Shown: in pieces, positions 26,654-35,029 of the stretch | Numbering within the stretch: position 1 is the first letter of the stretch | Layout: every line of letters begins with the position of its first letter | DNA from: Lentisphaeria bacterium | GTDB lineage: Bacteria > Verrucomicrobiota > Lentisphaeria > Victivallales > UBA1829 | DNA: 60,884 bases | Reading direction: 5' to 3' | Assembly (NCBI GenBank): GCA_017629515.1 | Contig: JAGBXB010000012.1 | Location: 1 to 60,884, forward strand | Notes under the pieces: generated by a model | Databases searched by the model: none | What the model was told of the DNA's origin: nothing | The model's input: the letters and a program-made list of their open reading frames with translations, nothing else | Made by a program: the position numbers and the translations under genes

Positions 26654-29269
26654 TCAATCCTCTTTTTTCTTCCGTGACCTTTTACCGGAAGCCGGGCGGG
26701 AGGGAGTATTGGGCACAGACTTGATTTCCGGAAGAGAGGACGAAATTTTTTCCTCTTTTTCAGGAAAAATGGGGAAAAAGACGATTTTTCCATTTTCCAC
26801 ATCCGCCACAACTTTTTCTGCACCGCGGAATTTTCCTTCAAGAATATTTTCTGCAAGAGGATCTTCCAGCAGATTTTCCACGGCTCTGCGCAAGGGACGC
26901 GCGCCATATTCTGCCTGATACCCCTTTTCAATAAGAATATCAAAAATACTCTGTTTGCAGATAAATTCCAATCCCTGTTCTTTCATTCTTGCCGCCAGGC
27001 GGGTTGTTTCAATGGAAACGATCTCTTCCAGGTCTTTCCGGGAAAGAGTTTTGAATACAACAAGGGAATCCACTCTGTTAAGAAATTCCGGTTTGAAGTT
27101 CTTTTTCACCAATTCCATGATCCTGCCGGAACCTTCATCCTCTCTGTTCTTATCCTCCATACCGAAGCCCAGACGGGGATTTCTGGAAAGGGTTTCCGCA
27201 CCCAGGTTACTGGTCATGATAATGACGGAATTACGGAAATCAATGCGTCTTCCCAGAGAATCTGTGATACGGCCCTCATCAAGGATCTGCAAAAAGATCT
27301 GCATCACATCAGGATGCGCCTTTTCGATCTCATCAAAAAGGATCACACTGTAGGGGTGTCTGCGTACTTTTTCCGTAAGTTCGCCACCTTCTCCATATCC
27401 CACATAACCGGGAGGCGACCCAACAAGTCTGCTCACATTGAATTTTTCCATATATTCCGACATATTCACCTGGATCAGCGCTTCGGATGAACCGAACATA
27501 AATTCCGCCAGTGCCTTTGCCAGAAGAGTTTTGCCGACACCGGTGGGCCCCAGGAAGATAAAAGAACCGATGGGGTGGGCGGGATCCCGCAGATCTGCAC
27601 GGGAACGGCGCAATGCCCCGGATATGGCAGCAATGGCATCTTTCTGCCCGATAACGGTGCGTGAAAGTTCCTCTTCCATACGGAGGAGCCGTTTCGTCTC
27701 CCCCTCCCTCATCTGATATACCGGTACGCCGGAAAGGGAGGCGACTACTTCCGTAATATCATCCACATCTACAATGGGTCTCTGTTCCTCCCGTGTTTTT
27801 TTCCACTCTTTTTCCAGTTCTTCCAGTTGTGAAGCCAAATCCCGTTCCCTGTTGCGAATCTGGGCAGCTTCCTCATAATGCTGTTCGGCGATGGCTTTTT
27901 CTTTCTCTGCCGAAAGTTTTTTCAGTTTTTCCTTTATGGAAGCGGTATCCGGGCCTTTCAGGGTGGAAGCGATACGGCTGCGGGAACCGGCTTCATCCAT
28001 GATATCAATGGCTTTATCCGGAAGGAATCTGCCGCTGATATACCGGTCGGAAAGTTTTACAGAAGCAACGAGGGCTTCTCTTGTAAACTGTACGCCATGA
28101 TGTTTTTCATATACCGGACAGATCCCTTCAAGGATCTTCACCGCATCTTCCACAGAGGGCGGCTCCACCATCACCGATTGGAAACGCCGTTCCAATGCAG
28201 CATCTTTTTCGATCCCTTTACGGTATTCGTCCAGAGTGGTAGCCCCGACACATTGCAATTCCCCGCGGGACAATGCCGGTTTAATAATATTGGCAGCATC
28301 CATACTGCCGCTGGCGTTACCCGCCCCTACAATGGTATGCAATTCATCAATAAATAAAATGACTTTGCCGGAATTTCTCACCTCATCTATCACAGCTTTG
28401 ATCCGCTCTTCAAACTGTCCCCGATACTGCGTACCCGCTACCATCAGGGGAAGATCAAGGGCAAAAATCTTTTTATCTGCAAGGATTTCCGGCACATTGC
28501 CGGAAGCAATCTCCTGCGCAAGTCCTTCAAGGATGGCTGTTTTCCCTACCCCCGCCTCGCCGATAAGAACCGGATTGTTTTTCGTTCTCCGGCAGAGAAT
28601 CTGGATAACTCTGGCTATTTCCCGGCTTCTTCCTATCACAGGATCAAGTTTTCCCTCCGCAGCGGCGGCAGTCAAATCTCTGCCGTAAGTGGACAATATA
28701 TCAAAACTGCCCCCTTTACTGCGATGGGGGGAAGAAATTTCCTCATCACCGGGAAAGAAAAAATCTTCTTCCAGATCATCCTGCTCATCCTCCACTTCCC
28801 CTTCTCCCGGCACAAAATCCGGGTCAAGTTCCCGCAGAACAAGTTCTTTGATTTTTTCCGGATCCACATTCATATTACGCAGGACTTTGGAGGCGGTATT
28901 CTTTCCCTCCCGGAGCAAAGCTATGAGAAGATGCTCCGTTCCGATGAAATTATAATTCATGGAATGGGCTTCAGAAGCGGAATCCATCAATATGGAATGA
29001 AGAACCGGAGTGACGGGCAGATTGCCGGTAAGTTTGGTCTCTCCGCCCTTTCCGGTAAGTTTTTCCACTTCCATACGCAGTTTATCCAGATTCACTCCGC
29101 ACATTTTCAGGACACTTACGGCGATCCCCTCATTCAAAGCAACGATCCCCAAAAGAAGATGCTCCGGCCCGATATAGTCATGGTTGAAATGTTCCGCTTC
29201 TTTTTTTGCAAGCAGCAGAACCTGTCTTGCCCGCGGGGTAAGTAACTTGTAAAATTCTTCTTCTGTCAT
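26654..29269 (-). CDS. clpC: ATP-dependent Clp protease ATP-binding subunit ClpC
   Basis: 871 residues, AAA+ unfoldase delivering proteins to ClpP. Two N-terminal Clp repeats (1-150) are followed by AAA1 with GEAGVGKT, a middle UVR-type coiled region (LKKLSAEKEKAIAEQHYEEA) and AAA2 with GPTGVGKT and VGSPPGYVGYGEGG. The NPRLGFG stretch carries the LGF loop that docks on ClpP, so it should be a protease partner rather than a ClpB disaggregase. No mcsAB, ctsR or clpP lies nearby, so regulation differs from Firmicutes. The C-terminal tail is basic (SGKRSRKKK). GAGGAG lies about 5 nt before the start. Promoter at 29355-29383. Confidence 0.97.
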   Translation of the reverse strand: MTEEEFYKLLTPRARQVLLLAKKEAEHFNHDYIGPEHLLLGIVALNEGIAVSVLKMCGVNLDKLRMEVEKLTGKGGETKLTGNLPVTPVLHSILMDSASEAHSMNYNFIGTEHLLIALLREGKNTASKVLRNMNVDPEKIKELVLRELDPDFVPGEGEVEDEQDDLEEDFFFPGDEEISSPHRSKGGSFDILSTYGRDLTAAAAEGKLDPVIGRSREIARVIQILCRRTKNNPVLIGEAGVGKTAILEGLAQEIASGNVPEILADKKIFALDLPLMVAGTQYRGQFEERIKAVIDEVRNSGKVILFIDELHTIVGAGNASGSMDAANIIKPALSRGELQCVGATTLDEYRKGIEKDAALERRFQSVMVEPPSVEDAVKILEGICPVYEKHHGVQFTREALVASVKLSDRYISGRFLPDKAIDIMDEAGSRSRIASTLKGPDTASIKEKLKKLSAEKEKAIAEQHYEEAAQIRNRERDLASQLEELEKEWKKTREEQRPIVDVDDITEVVASLSGVPVYQMREGETKRLLRMEEELSRTVIGQKDAIAAISGALRRSRADLRDPAHPIGSFIFLGPTGVGKTLLAKALAEFMFGSSEALIQVNMSEYMEKFNVSRLVGSPPGYVGYGEGGELTEKVRRHPYSVILFDEIEKAHPDVMQIFLQILDEGRITDSLGRRIDFRNSVIIMTSNLGAETLSRNPRLGFGMEDKNREDEGSGRIMELVKKNFKPEFLNRVDSLVVFKTLSRKDLEEIVSIETTRLAARMKEQGLEFICKQSIFDILIEKGYQAEYGARPLRRAVENLLEDPLAENILEGKFRGAEKVVADVENGKIVFFPIFPEKEEKISSSLPEIKSVPNTPSRPASGKRSRKKKED

Positions 29270-29334
29270 ATTTTCTCCTCATTGGCTCCATCTTCATTCT
29301 GCCGGAATACATATTTCCGAAAACTGCTCATCAG

Positions 29335-29373
29335 AAAAAAAACGGACACCCGTTATTATAGCACGGATGTCCG
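29335..29373 (-). terminator. Rho-independent terminator of the 29401-30165 gene
   Basis: On the minus strand CGGACATCCG pairs with CGGGTGTCCG (10 bp, one T-G) around an 11-nt loop, followed by eight T. The loop contains the -10 of the clpC promoter. Confidence 0.87.
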
Positions 29374-29383
29374 CAAATTGCAA
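29355..29383 (-). promoter_or_regulatory. clpC promoter nested in the upstream terminator
   Basis: Minus strand: TTGCAA at 29383-29378, 17-nt spacer, consensus TATAAT at 29360-29355. The -10 lies in the terminator loop and the expected start point in its 3' arm, so clpC transcripts would not contain the full hairpin. Confidence 0.65.
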
Positions 29384-29400
29384 ATGTATGTGAAAAAAAC

Positions 29401-30165
29401 TTAACGGTTCACAAAGAGAGATTTGTATTTTCCGTAAACTTCTTTCAGATTGGCAGGGGTGACAAGCACATAACGGATATCAAAAGCTTTGTCGAGATCA
29501 GAGGGAGCTTTTGTATCGGGGTCGATGGCTTTGTCATCATGTTTGGAAAGAGTTGCGGCAACAACTTTGCCTTTCTGGATGTAGGCACCGAATTCTCCGG
29601 CTTCGCTGGCAAGGAGGGCTACTTTAGCTTTTCCGCCTTTGAGTACGGTAAATTTCTGTACTTCTCTGATATCCTGGGGCATCTGGCTGCAAATAACAAA
29701 GATGTCCGCATTGGCATATTTGGAGAAAATGCTGTTGTATTTCTTTGCGTCGATCTGCATTTCGATGGGTTCGGGATTGTTGACATCCACAGCAAGCACT
29801 TCTGTTGCAAGGATATTCACGCCGGCAAGACCTTCAATAAGAGCATCATAGGAGGTTTTGGCAATTTCTTCTTTGTCATAACCGGCATTGACGATGATGA
29901 CAGCATTTTTTCCTGCAAAAGCTTTTTTCACTTCTGCAGCAACTTTTGCATAACGGGAAGAAGCAAATCTTGCTTCATTGGCGATAAGAGATCTCTGTTC
30001 GCCATCACCAAAGTTGTTGTAAAGGAAAATACCGGCACCGATCAGAATAAAGATCAGACACACAACGGCAAGTCCCTGGGCAGCCGGATTGGTTTTCTGT
30101 TTCTTTTTACAAATTACGATTCCCACGAATCCGGCGATCATCAAAGCAAGACCGATCCAAAACAT
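29401..30165 (-). CDS. Membrane protein with two N-terminal helices and a large extracytoplasmic or cytoplasmic domain
   Basis: 254 residues from ATG 30165 (MFWIGLAL), with GGAGGA 6 nt upstream; the ATG at 30171 is too close to that site. Two membrane helices (about 2-18 and 30-50) flank a basic loop KKKQKTN. A roughly 200-residue soluble domain follows, with alternating strands such as AVIIVNAGYD, ADIFVICSQMP and KVALLASEAGEFGAYI that suggest a Rossmann-like fold, but no nucleotide-binding motif. It has its own promoter and terminator. I do not recognise the family. Confidence 0.8.
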   Translation of the reverse strand: MFWIGLALMIAGFVGIVICKKKQKTNPAAQGLAVVCLIFILIGAGIFLYNNFGDGEQRSLIANEARFASSRYAKVAAEVKKAFAGKNAVIIVNAGYDKEEIAKTSYDALIEGLAGVNILATEVLAVDVNNPEPIEMQIDAKKYNSIFSKYANADIFVICSQMPQDIREVQKFTVLKGGKAKVALLASEAGEFGAYIQKGKVVAATLSKHDDKAIDPDTKAPSDLDKAFDIRYVLVTPANLKEVYGKYKSLFVNR

Positions 30166-30259
30166 TGACATTCCTCCATTTTTTAGTTTTTTGTCTTTTG
30201 GGTTTCTTGTTGCATTGTTTTTTCTCAAAAAAATATTCCTGTAAGAACATTTTAACTGA

Positions 30260-30287
30260 AATATAACATTATTCATTCACTTTTCAA
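30260..30287 (-). promoter_or_regulatory. Promoter of the 29401-30165 gene
   Basis: Minus strand: TTGAAA at 30287-30282, 16-nt spacer, TATATT at 30265-30260. Confidence 0.65.
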
Positions 30288-30331
30288 CAGAAAAAAAACA
30301 TTTTTTTCAAAAAAAACACAATTTTTTCTGT
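30287..30331 (-). terminator. AT-rich inverted repeat, possible terminator of the M20 gene
   Basis: ACAGAAAAAA pairs with TTTTTTCTGT across a 25-nt A/T loop containing T-runs on both strands. It abuts the -35 of the next minus-strand promoter. AT-only stems of this kind are weak terminators. Confidence 0.35.
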
Positions 30332-30395
30332 AAATGTTACGTTTTATGCAATATTGCTATAATTTTATGCGGTTCTTCCCATCATTCCATTCTGT

Positions 30396-31586
30396 TCAAG
30401 AATCTTTTACAGAAGCACTTTCATAATCCTTTCTTACGGCTTGTCTGTACCCGGCATCCGTAAGAAACTGCAAACAAATCTGCGCCATGACCGCGGAAGC
30501 CCGTAATGCCTGATCCAATGCAAACGGGGTATTACATGCTTCACGCATCTCCGCAGAATGACCTGCCGCAGGGGAAGTTGTCGCGGCAAAATAGAAATGT
30601 ACTCCGGGCTTCTGCCGGGAGAAATCCCCGAAATCGGAAGAGCCTTTCCCCGGTACGGAAGGTCTCAAAGGCTCCATATCCAACAGGGAAGCATATTCAT
30701 AAAAGGATTCATTCATCACTTTATTGGGAAGTCTCCCTTTATAGGGGATATTGAACAATTTGACTTCCGCTTTTGCGTCCGTCATCAATTCTGCCCCACG
30801 CACCATATTCAGAAATCTTTCATCCAGTTTCCTCATCCATTTCTGTTCCAGCGAACGCAGGAAAAACCGGCAGGAGGCCTTTTCCGGAATAATATTGGGG
30901 GCATCCCCCCCGTCCATGACGATCCCGTGTACCCGGCAGCAATCGGGCATCTGCTGACGGAAAGAGTTTACGGCATTGAATAAAAGCATCACGGCATCAA
31001 GGGCATTGATCCCCAGTTCAGGCGAGCCTGCGGCATGAGCGGCTTTTCCATGAAAAGTCACATCATATCTGGTAATTGCCGTGGAACCGGCATCCTGGAT
31101 ACATCTTGCGCTGGGGTGGGTCATAATGACCATATCCACATCGTCCAGACAGTTTTTTTCCAACATTTTTACTTTTCCGCCGTAAGACTCTTCCGCAGGT
31201 GTCCCGAAAAGTACAACTTTTCCCGCAATATTCTCTTTTTTCATTACTTCCCGCAATGCGTAAAAAGCGGCGAGTGCAGCCGTACAGATAAGATTGTGTC
31301 CGCACCCGTGTCCAAGTCCCGGCAGCGCATCATATTCCGAACAGATCCCCACCGTCGGCCCGCCTTCCCCGTTGGTAAATTCCGCACGGTATGCTGTTTC
31401 CAGACCGCAATAAGGGTTGACCGGCAAAGCAAATTGCAGTTTTTCAAGCACTTCAAACTGTTTTTTACAGGCGAAAAACTCCTGATAAGCCAATTCCGGA
31501 TTTTCCCAGATGGAGCGGGCAAGATCCGAAAAAAGTTCCTTTTTTTCCAGAATAAGGGTATAAAGACCTTTTACATCCTCTTTCAT
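30396..31586 (-). CDS. M20-family amidohydrolase/peptidase
   Basis: 396 residues, no signal peptide. Metal-site motifs of the aminoacylase/AbgB-like M20 group are present: EYDALPGLGHGCGHN near 85-100, a TPAEE segment near 132, MTHPSAR near 155 and a C-terminal AGHSAEM. A dimerisation insert begins near HGKAAHAAGSPELG. Such enzymes cleave N-acyl amino acids or aminobenzoyl-glutamate-type amides. Start has CGGAGG. It lies 15 nt after the second chromate-transporter gene and may share its transcript; the functional link is not obvious. Confidence 0.92.
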   Translation of the reverse strand: MKEDVKGLYTLILEKKELFSDLARSIWENPELAYQEFFACKKQFEVLEKLQFALPVNPYCGLETAYRAEFTNGEGGPTVGICSEYDALPGLGHGCGHNLICTAALAAFYALREVMKKENIAGKVVLFGTPAEESYGGKVKMLEKNCLDDVDMVIMTHPSARCIQDAGSTAITRYDVTFHGKAAHAAGSPELGINALDAVMLLFNAVNSFRQQMPDCCRVHGIVMDGGDAPNIIPEKASCRFFLRSLEQKWMRKLDERFLNMVRGAELMTDAKAEVKLFNIPYKGRLPNKVMNESFYEYASLLDMEPLRPSVPGKGSSDFGDFSRQKPGVHFYFAATTSPAAGHSAEMREACNTPFALDQALRASAVMAQICLQFLTDAGYRQAVRKDYESASVKDS

Positions 31587-31601
31587 ATATACCTCCGTTA
31601 T

Positions 31602-32201
31602 TTACCGGCAGATCAATGCACCCGCCACTGCAGATCCCAGAATAAGCCATGTTGTGGATATTTTTGTTTTTTTCAGTAATAAGATGGTAACGATACAGAT
31701 AAGCAAACCGGGGAAAGAAAAGTGCAGATCAGCCGGGAAAAGATTTTTCCCGGTACAAAGAAATTTTACAGTCTGCACCAATGGTACTTCCGGTGTCAGA
31801 ACAGACATCCCCAGAAAAAGTACAACAGCATAAAAAACAAGAGCCAGAGCCGCCGGGCGTATTCCGGTAAGAAGTGCCTTTACAGGAAAGGAGTCTTTCC
31901 ACTTCGTTACATAATATGACGCTCCGGAAGCAAGGATCATGGAGGTGGTGATCACTCCGAGGGAAGCAAGAACCGCACCGGCAACCCCATGTTGTGTAAA
32001 GCCGATGAAAGTAGCAGCATTGATCCCCACCGGTCCGGGGGTCAGCTGGGCGATGGAGATCAGATTGCCGAAAGCCTCCTGAGAGATCAAACCTCTCTGA
32101 TTGATAAAGTCGTCGATCATAAGGGGGATCAGAACATAGCCGCCGCCGAAACAGAGAAATCCATATTTCAGAAAAAGAAAATAAAGAGCGGAAAGACTCA
32201 T
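31602..32201 (-). CDS. chrA: Chromate transporter, short-chain (second half)
   Basis: 199 residues, about five to six membrane helices. FGGGYVLIPLMIDDF near the N-terminus and LTPGPVGINAATFIG are CHR-family signatures (GGxxxxxP and PGP). Short-chain CHR proteins work as pairs encoded by adjacent genes, and the partner ends 1 nt upstream. Transports chromate/sulfate-like anions in characterised relatives; the natural substrate in a gut anaerobe is uncertain. Confidence 0.92.
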   Translation of the reverse strand: MSLSALYFLFLKYGFLCFGGGYVLIPLMIDDFINQRGLISQEAFGNLISIAQLTPGPVGINAATFIGFTQHGVAGAVLASLGVITTSMILASGASYYVTKWKDSFPVKALLTGIRPAALALVFYAVVLFLGMSVLTPEVPLVQTVKFLCTGKNLFPADLHFSFPGLLICIVTILLLKKTKISTTWLILGSAVAGALICR

Positions 32202-32202
32202 T

Positions 32203-32829
32203 TTATTTTTCCTCCCCTCTGTCTTTTTTCATGCGGACAACAAGAAACCATGAATAGAGAAAACCAACAGGAATGGAAGATAAAATCACATAAGCAGCGT
32301 TTACTTTGAAAAAAAGCATCACAATCAGATATATGGCAAAAGCAAGTCCCTCATATACCCCCTTAACCGTTTTGGAAAAAAGTTTTAAAGCGGTAACGAT
32401 GATCAAACCAGTGATACACGCTTTCACACCCGCGAAAGCCCCCAGTACATAAGGATTTTCCGCTTTCAGGCCGGGAAAAAATGCCGCAATAAGCGTTATA
32501 ACCGTTACAGAGGGGAGAATAACACCGATCACGGAAGCGATCACCCCCGGATAACCGGCAACTTTCATTCCCACAAATGCGGCGGCATTTCCGGCAATGA
32601 TCCCCGGAACAGTCTGCACAAGTGCCGCCATATCCAGAAGATCTTCCGAAGAAAGAAGTTTATACTTTCTGGAAAAAGTTTCTTCCACCACAGGCAGGAT
32701 CGCCAAACCTCCGCCAACCACCAATGCGGCTATTTTTGCAAAGGTGAAAAAAAGAAGGAATAATTTTTTCCATAAGGGAAGGACCGTACAAAATGTCTCC
32801 TTCTCTCCATCCATTTTTTCAGTTTCCAT
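32203..32829 (-). CDS. chrA: Chromate transporter, short-chain (first half)
   Basis: About 208 residues from ATG 32829; a GTG at 32844 is an alternative, 15 nt upstream with a weaker ribosome site. VGGGLAILPVVEETF and VPGIIAGNAAAFVG are the counterparts of the GGxxxxxP and PGP motifs in the partner encoded directly downstream. The two halves presumably form an antiparallel pair equivalent to the full-length ChrA. Confidence 0.9.
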   Translation of the reverse strand: METEKMDGEKETFCTVLPLWKKLFLLFFTFAKIAALVVGGGLAILPVVEETFSRKYKLLSSEDLLDMAALVQTVPGIIAGNAAAFVGMKVAGYPGVIASVIGVILPSVTVITLIAAFFPGLKAENPYVLGAFAGVKACITGLIIVTALKLFSKTVKGVYEGLAFAIYLIVMLFFKVNAAYVILSSIPVGFLYSWFLVVRMKKDRGEEK

Positions 32830-32884
32830 TTCTTTATTTTCCACTTTTCAGTTTATCTGCTTCCTTTTTCTTCAAAAAAAGAAG

Positions 32885-32920
32885 AAAAAAAATCCGGAAG
32901 AAAAGATTTACTCTTCCGGA
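32885..32920 (-). terminator. Rho-independent terminator of lpxA
   Basis: Minus strand: TCCGGAAG pairs with CTTCCGGA (8 bp), followed by eight T. It lies 11 nt after the lpxA stop. Confidence 0.82.
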
Positions 32921-32930
32921 AAACTCCTTT

Positions 32931-33731
32931 TTACGCTCTTCTGCCGCCGCGATCCCCGGTAAGGATACCGCGTTTGGAAGATTTCACAAAATCAAGAAAT
33001 TCCACTACTTCCGGAAAAAGAGGTACTTGTTCCTCAACTTTGGAAACAGCGTTGGATACATTCAATCCCTGCCGGAAAAAGATGTCATAAACATCCTTGA
33101 TCGCCCTGATACATTCCGCAGAAAAACCATTTCTGCGCATCCCCACGATATTAAAGCCTCTCACACCGCCATTACGCCCGTCCCCGATCATAAAAGGGGG
33201 AAGATCCACACTGATCTGGGAGCCGCCGCTCAATACAGCCATTCTGCCCATCCGGCAGAACTGATGTATGCCGGCGAAACCGGAAATAAGTGCATTATCC
33301 CCGATCTCACAATGTCCGGCAATTCCGCTGAAAGCCACCATGATCACATGATCGCCAACATGACAGTTATGAGCGATATGGGCGTTTGCCATAAAAAATC
33401 CGTTATTGCCGATCTTTGTCACGCTTCCGGGTTTCGTTCCCCTGTTTACCGTACACCCTTCCCGGAAACGGTTGTTATTGCCGATTTCGGTATAAGATAT
33501 CTGATTTCTGTCATAAGAATAATCCTGGGGATCAGTCCCGACAGAAGCGAAAGGGTAAATCTCATTGCCGGTACCCATTTTCGTATAAGCACCGATACGG
33601 CACTGACCGTGCAGTTTACAATTTTCGCCGATTTCCACATTATTTTCGATGATCGTATAAGGACCGATTTCCACATCATCTGCGATTACGGCAGACGGAT
33701 CAATGATCGCTGTAGGATGTATCTTTGCCAT
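32931..33731 (-). CDS. lpxA: UDP-N-acetylglucosamine O-acyltransferase
   Basis: 266 residues; first committed enzyme of lipid A synthesis, transferring a 3-hydroxyacyl chain from ACP to UDP-GlcNAc. Left-handed beta-helix hexapeptides fill residues 1-185 (IHPTAIIDPSAVIADDVEIG and on). The catalytic histidine lies in MANAHIAHNCHVGD, and GIHQFCRMGRMAVLSGG follows. The C-terminal helical domain is normal in length, with a basic tail. No other lpx gene is adjacent, which differs from the proteobacterial lpxD-fabZ-lpxA cluster. It indicates a lipopolysaccharide-type outer membrane. GGGGGGAG precedes the start. Confidence 0.96.
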   Translation of the reverse strand: MAKIHPTAIIDPSAVIADDVEIGPYTIIENNVEIGENCKLHGQCRIGAYTKMGTGNEIYPFASVGTDPQDYSYDRNQISYTEIGNNNRFREGCTVNRGTKPGSVTKIGNNGFFMANAHIAHNCHVGDHVIMVAFSGIAGHCEIGDNALISGFAGIHQFCRMGRMAVLSGGSQISVDLPPFMIGDGRNGGVRGFNIVGMRRNGFSAECIRAIKDVYDIFFRQGLNVSNAVSKVEEQVPLFPEVVEFLDFVKSSKRGILTGDRGGRRA

Positions 33732-33813
33732 AAAAAAACTCTCTCCCCCCGGAAAATCCGTTTAACACACAGGAAACAAACTACTGTATATCTGTTTTTT
33801 TGAACTTATCTTT

Positions 33814-33848
33814 TAAAAAGTAAAATGCGGGGAAATTTTCACCCCGCA
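33814..33848 (-). terminator. Terminator of the 36-residue protein gene
   Basis: Minus strand: TGCGGGG pairs with CCCCGCA (7 bp, 9-nt loop), followed by TTTTACTTTTT. Confidence 0.65.
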
Positions 33849-33855
33849 CTTATTG

Positions 33856-33966
33856 TCATTTCTTTTTGGAAGCTGCTTTGATAGCTGCCAGAGCTTTTTC
33901 TTTCTGGCGTTCCACATAGCGTTTATGACGGGCGCGTTTCTGCAGTTTATTGTACTGTTTTCCCAT
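33856..33966 (-). CDS. 36-residue highly basic protein, candidate PVC signature-type nucleic-acid binder
   Basis: ATG 33966 follows AAAGGAG with 7-nt spacing; the product begins MGKQYNKLQKRARHKRYVER and ends AAIKAASKKK. About 40 percent of residues are Lys or Arg, and the rest suits one long helix. It has its own promoter, a ribosome site close to consensus and its own terminator, which supports strong expression. From memory, similar short proteins opening with MGKQY and an R-rich helix recur in Verrucomicrobia and Lentisphaerae; a small basic RNA/DNA-binding signature protein has been described for the whole PVC superphylum and this is a candidate for it. Could alternatively be a ribosome-associated peptide. 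Confidence 0.72.
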   Translation of the reverse strand: MGKQYNKLQKRARHKRYVERQKEKALAAIKAASKKK

Positions 33967-34010
33967 TTGAATACTCCTTTATTTTTTTGTTACGGTAAAT
34001 ATTGACTATA

Positions 34011-34038
34011 AAAATAACACTTTTTTCAGAAATTTCAA
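34011..34038 (-). promoter_or_regulatory. Promoter of the 36-residue protein gene
   Basis: Minus strand: TTGAAA at 34038-34033, 16-nt spacer, TATTTT at 34016-34011. Confidence 0.6.
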
Positions 34039-34088
34039 GGTATAATTCCCGCTTTTTCAAAAAAAATGCAATATCCTGCCATAATATA

Positions 34089-34117
34089 TTGCATTTGCCG
34101 ACGGAAAGGAATATATT
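34089..34117 (+). promoter_or_regulatory. Promoter of the TtcA-like gene
   Basis: TTGCAT at 34089-34094, 17-nt spacer, TATATT at 34112-34117, which leaves a leader of about 20 nt. Confidence 0.55.
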
Positions 34118-34143
34118 ATTGTGTCAAAATTTACAGGTATAAT

Positions 34144-34902
34144 ATGTCAGACACATTCAAAAAAATATGCAGACTTGCCGGAAACGCGATCAAAGATCAC
34201 AATATGATCAGAGAGGGCGATCATATTCTGGTGGCATTGAGCGGCGGAAAGGACAGTAATGTACTGCTGAAAGTCCTGCACCATCTTCAATGTGCCGCAC
34301 CGGTATCTTTTACTCTTTCCGGAGCTACCTTCGACCCCATGTTTGAAGGATTTTCTGCAGATACAACAGGAAATTTCTGCAAAAGTCTGGGAATAGATCA
34401 TCACATGATCCGCTTTGACATCGCCTCTCTCCTGGAAGAAAAAAATCTTGCGGAAAAACCCTGTATGCTCTGTTCAAGGATGCGCCGGGGAAATCTCTAT
34501 TCCCTTGCAAGGAAAATAGGAGCAAACAAACTTTCCCTCGGTCAGCATCTGGATGATATATGTATATCGTTCCTTATGAGTCTCTGCCGGGGCAATGGTT
34601 TGAGCACCATGGGCCCCAATGTACCGGCACAGTCAGGCGATCTGCGGGTGATCCGTCCACTCTGTTATGTTCCGGAATCTCTCATTGCAGAATATGCCGC
34701 AACGCTGGAACTGCCTCCGGCCGGGGAATGTAAATATAAAGAACTTCTCCAACAGGAGGGAGACAGACCCTATTTTGCAAGACTTCTGGAAAGCATGGCA
34801 GAGCGTATTCCCGATTTACGCAGCAACATGCTCCGCAGTCTTTCCAATGTGCAGGCCCCTTTCCTGCTGGATAAAAAATATACGGATACGGAAGAAAAAT
34901 AA
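34144..34902 (+). CDS. ttcA: TtcA-family tRNA thiolation protein (PP-loop ATPase)
   Basis: 252 residues from ATG 34144; starting there leaves the promoter-proximal stretch untranslated. SGGKDSNVLLKVL is the PP-loop, CMLCSRMRRG supplies the Cys-x2-Cys pair, and GQHLDDICISFLMSLCRG the second PP-loop-family motif. TtcA makes 2-thiocytidine at tRNA position 32 using a [4Fe-4S] cluster; the third cluster ligand could be the Cys in AGECKY. The family also includes other adenylating thiolases, so the exact target is not certain. The ribosome site is weak (ACAGG). Confidence 0.83.
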   Translation: MSDTFKKICRLAGNAIKDHNMIREGDHILVALSGGKDSNVLLKVLHHLQCAAPVSFTLSGATFDPMFEGFSADTTGNFCKSLGIDHHMIRFDIASLLEEKNLAEKPCMLCSRMRRGNLYSLARKIGANKLSLGQHLDDICISFLMSLCRGNGLSTMGPNVPAQSGDLRVIRPLCYVPESLIAEYAATLELPPAGECKYKELLQQEGDRPYFARLLESMAERIPDLRSNMLRSLSNVQAPFLLDKKYTDTEEK

Positions 34903-34968
34903 TATGGAAGCAGAGGAGTTTCCACTGTTCCCATTCCCCTCCGGCAAGAGAAAAATTTGCAGTTGAAT

Positions 34969-34997
34969 TTGACTTTCAGCCAACAGTATTGTATAGT
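34969..34997 (+). promoter_or_regulatory. Promoter of the 35030 orphan gene
   Basis: TTGACT at 34969-34974, 17-nt spacer, TATAGT at 34992-34997. Confidence 0.65.
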
Positions 34998-35029
34998 AAT
35001 AGAGGATTTTAACGGGGGGATCATTCAAA

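Noticed and set aside
26653..26943. N-terminal extension of the Nudix protein
   Set aside because: It would run back through the end of clpC; the 26652 ATG has GAGGATTG and gives the normal domain length.
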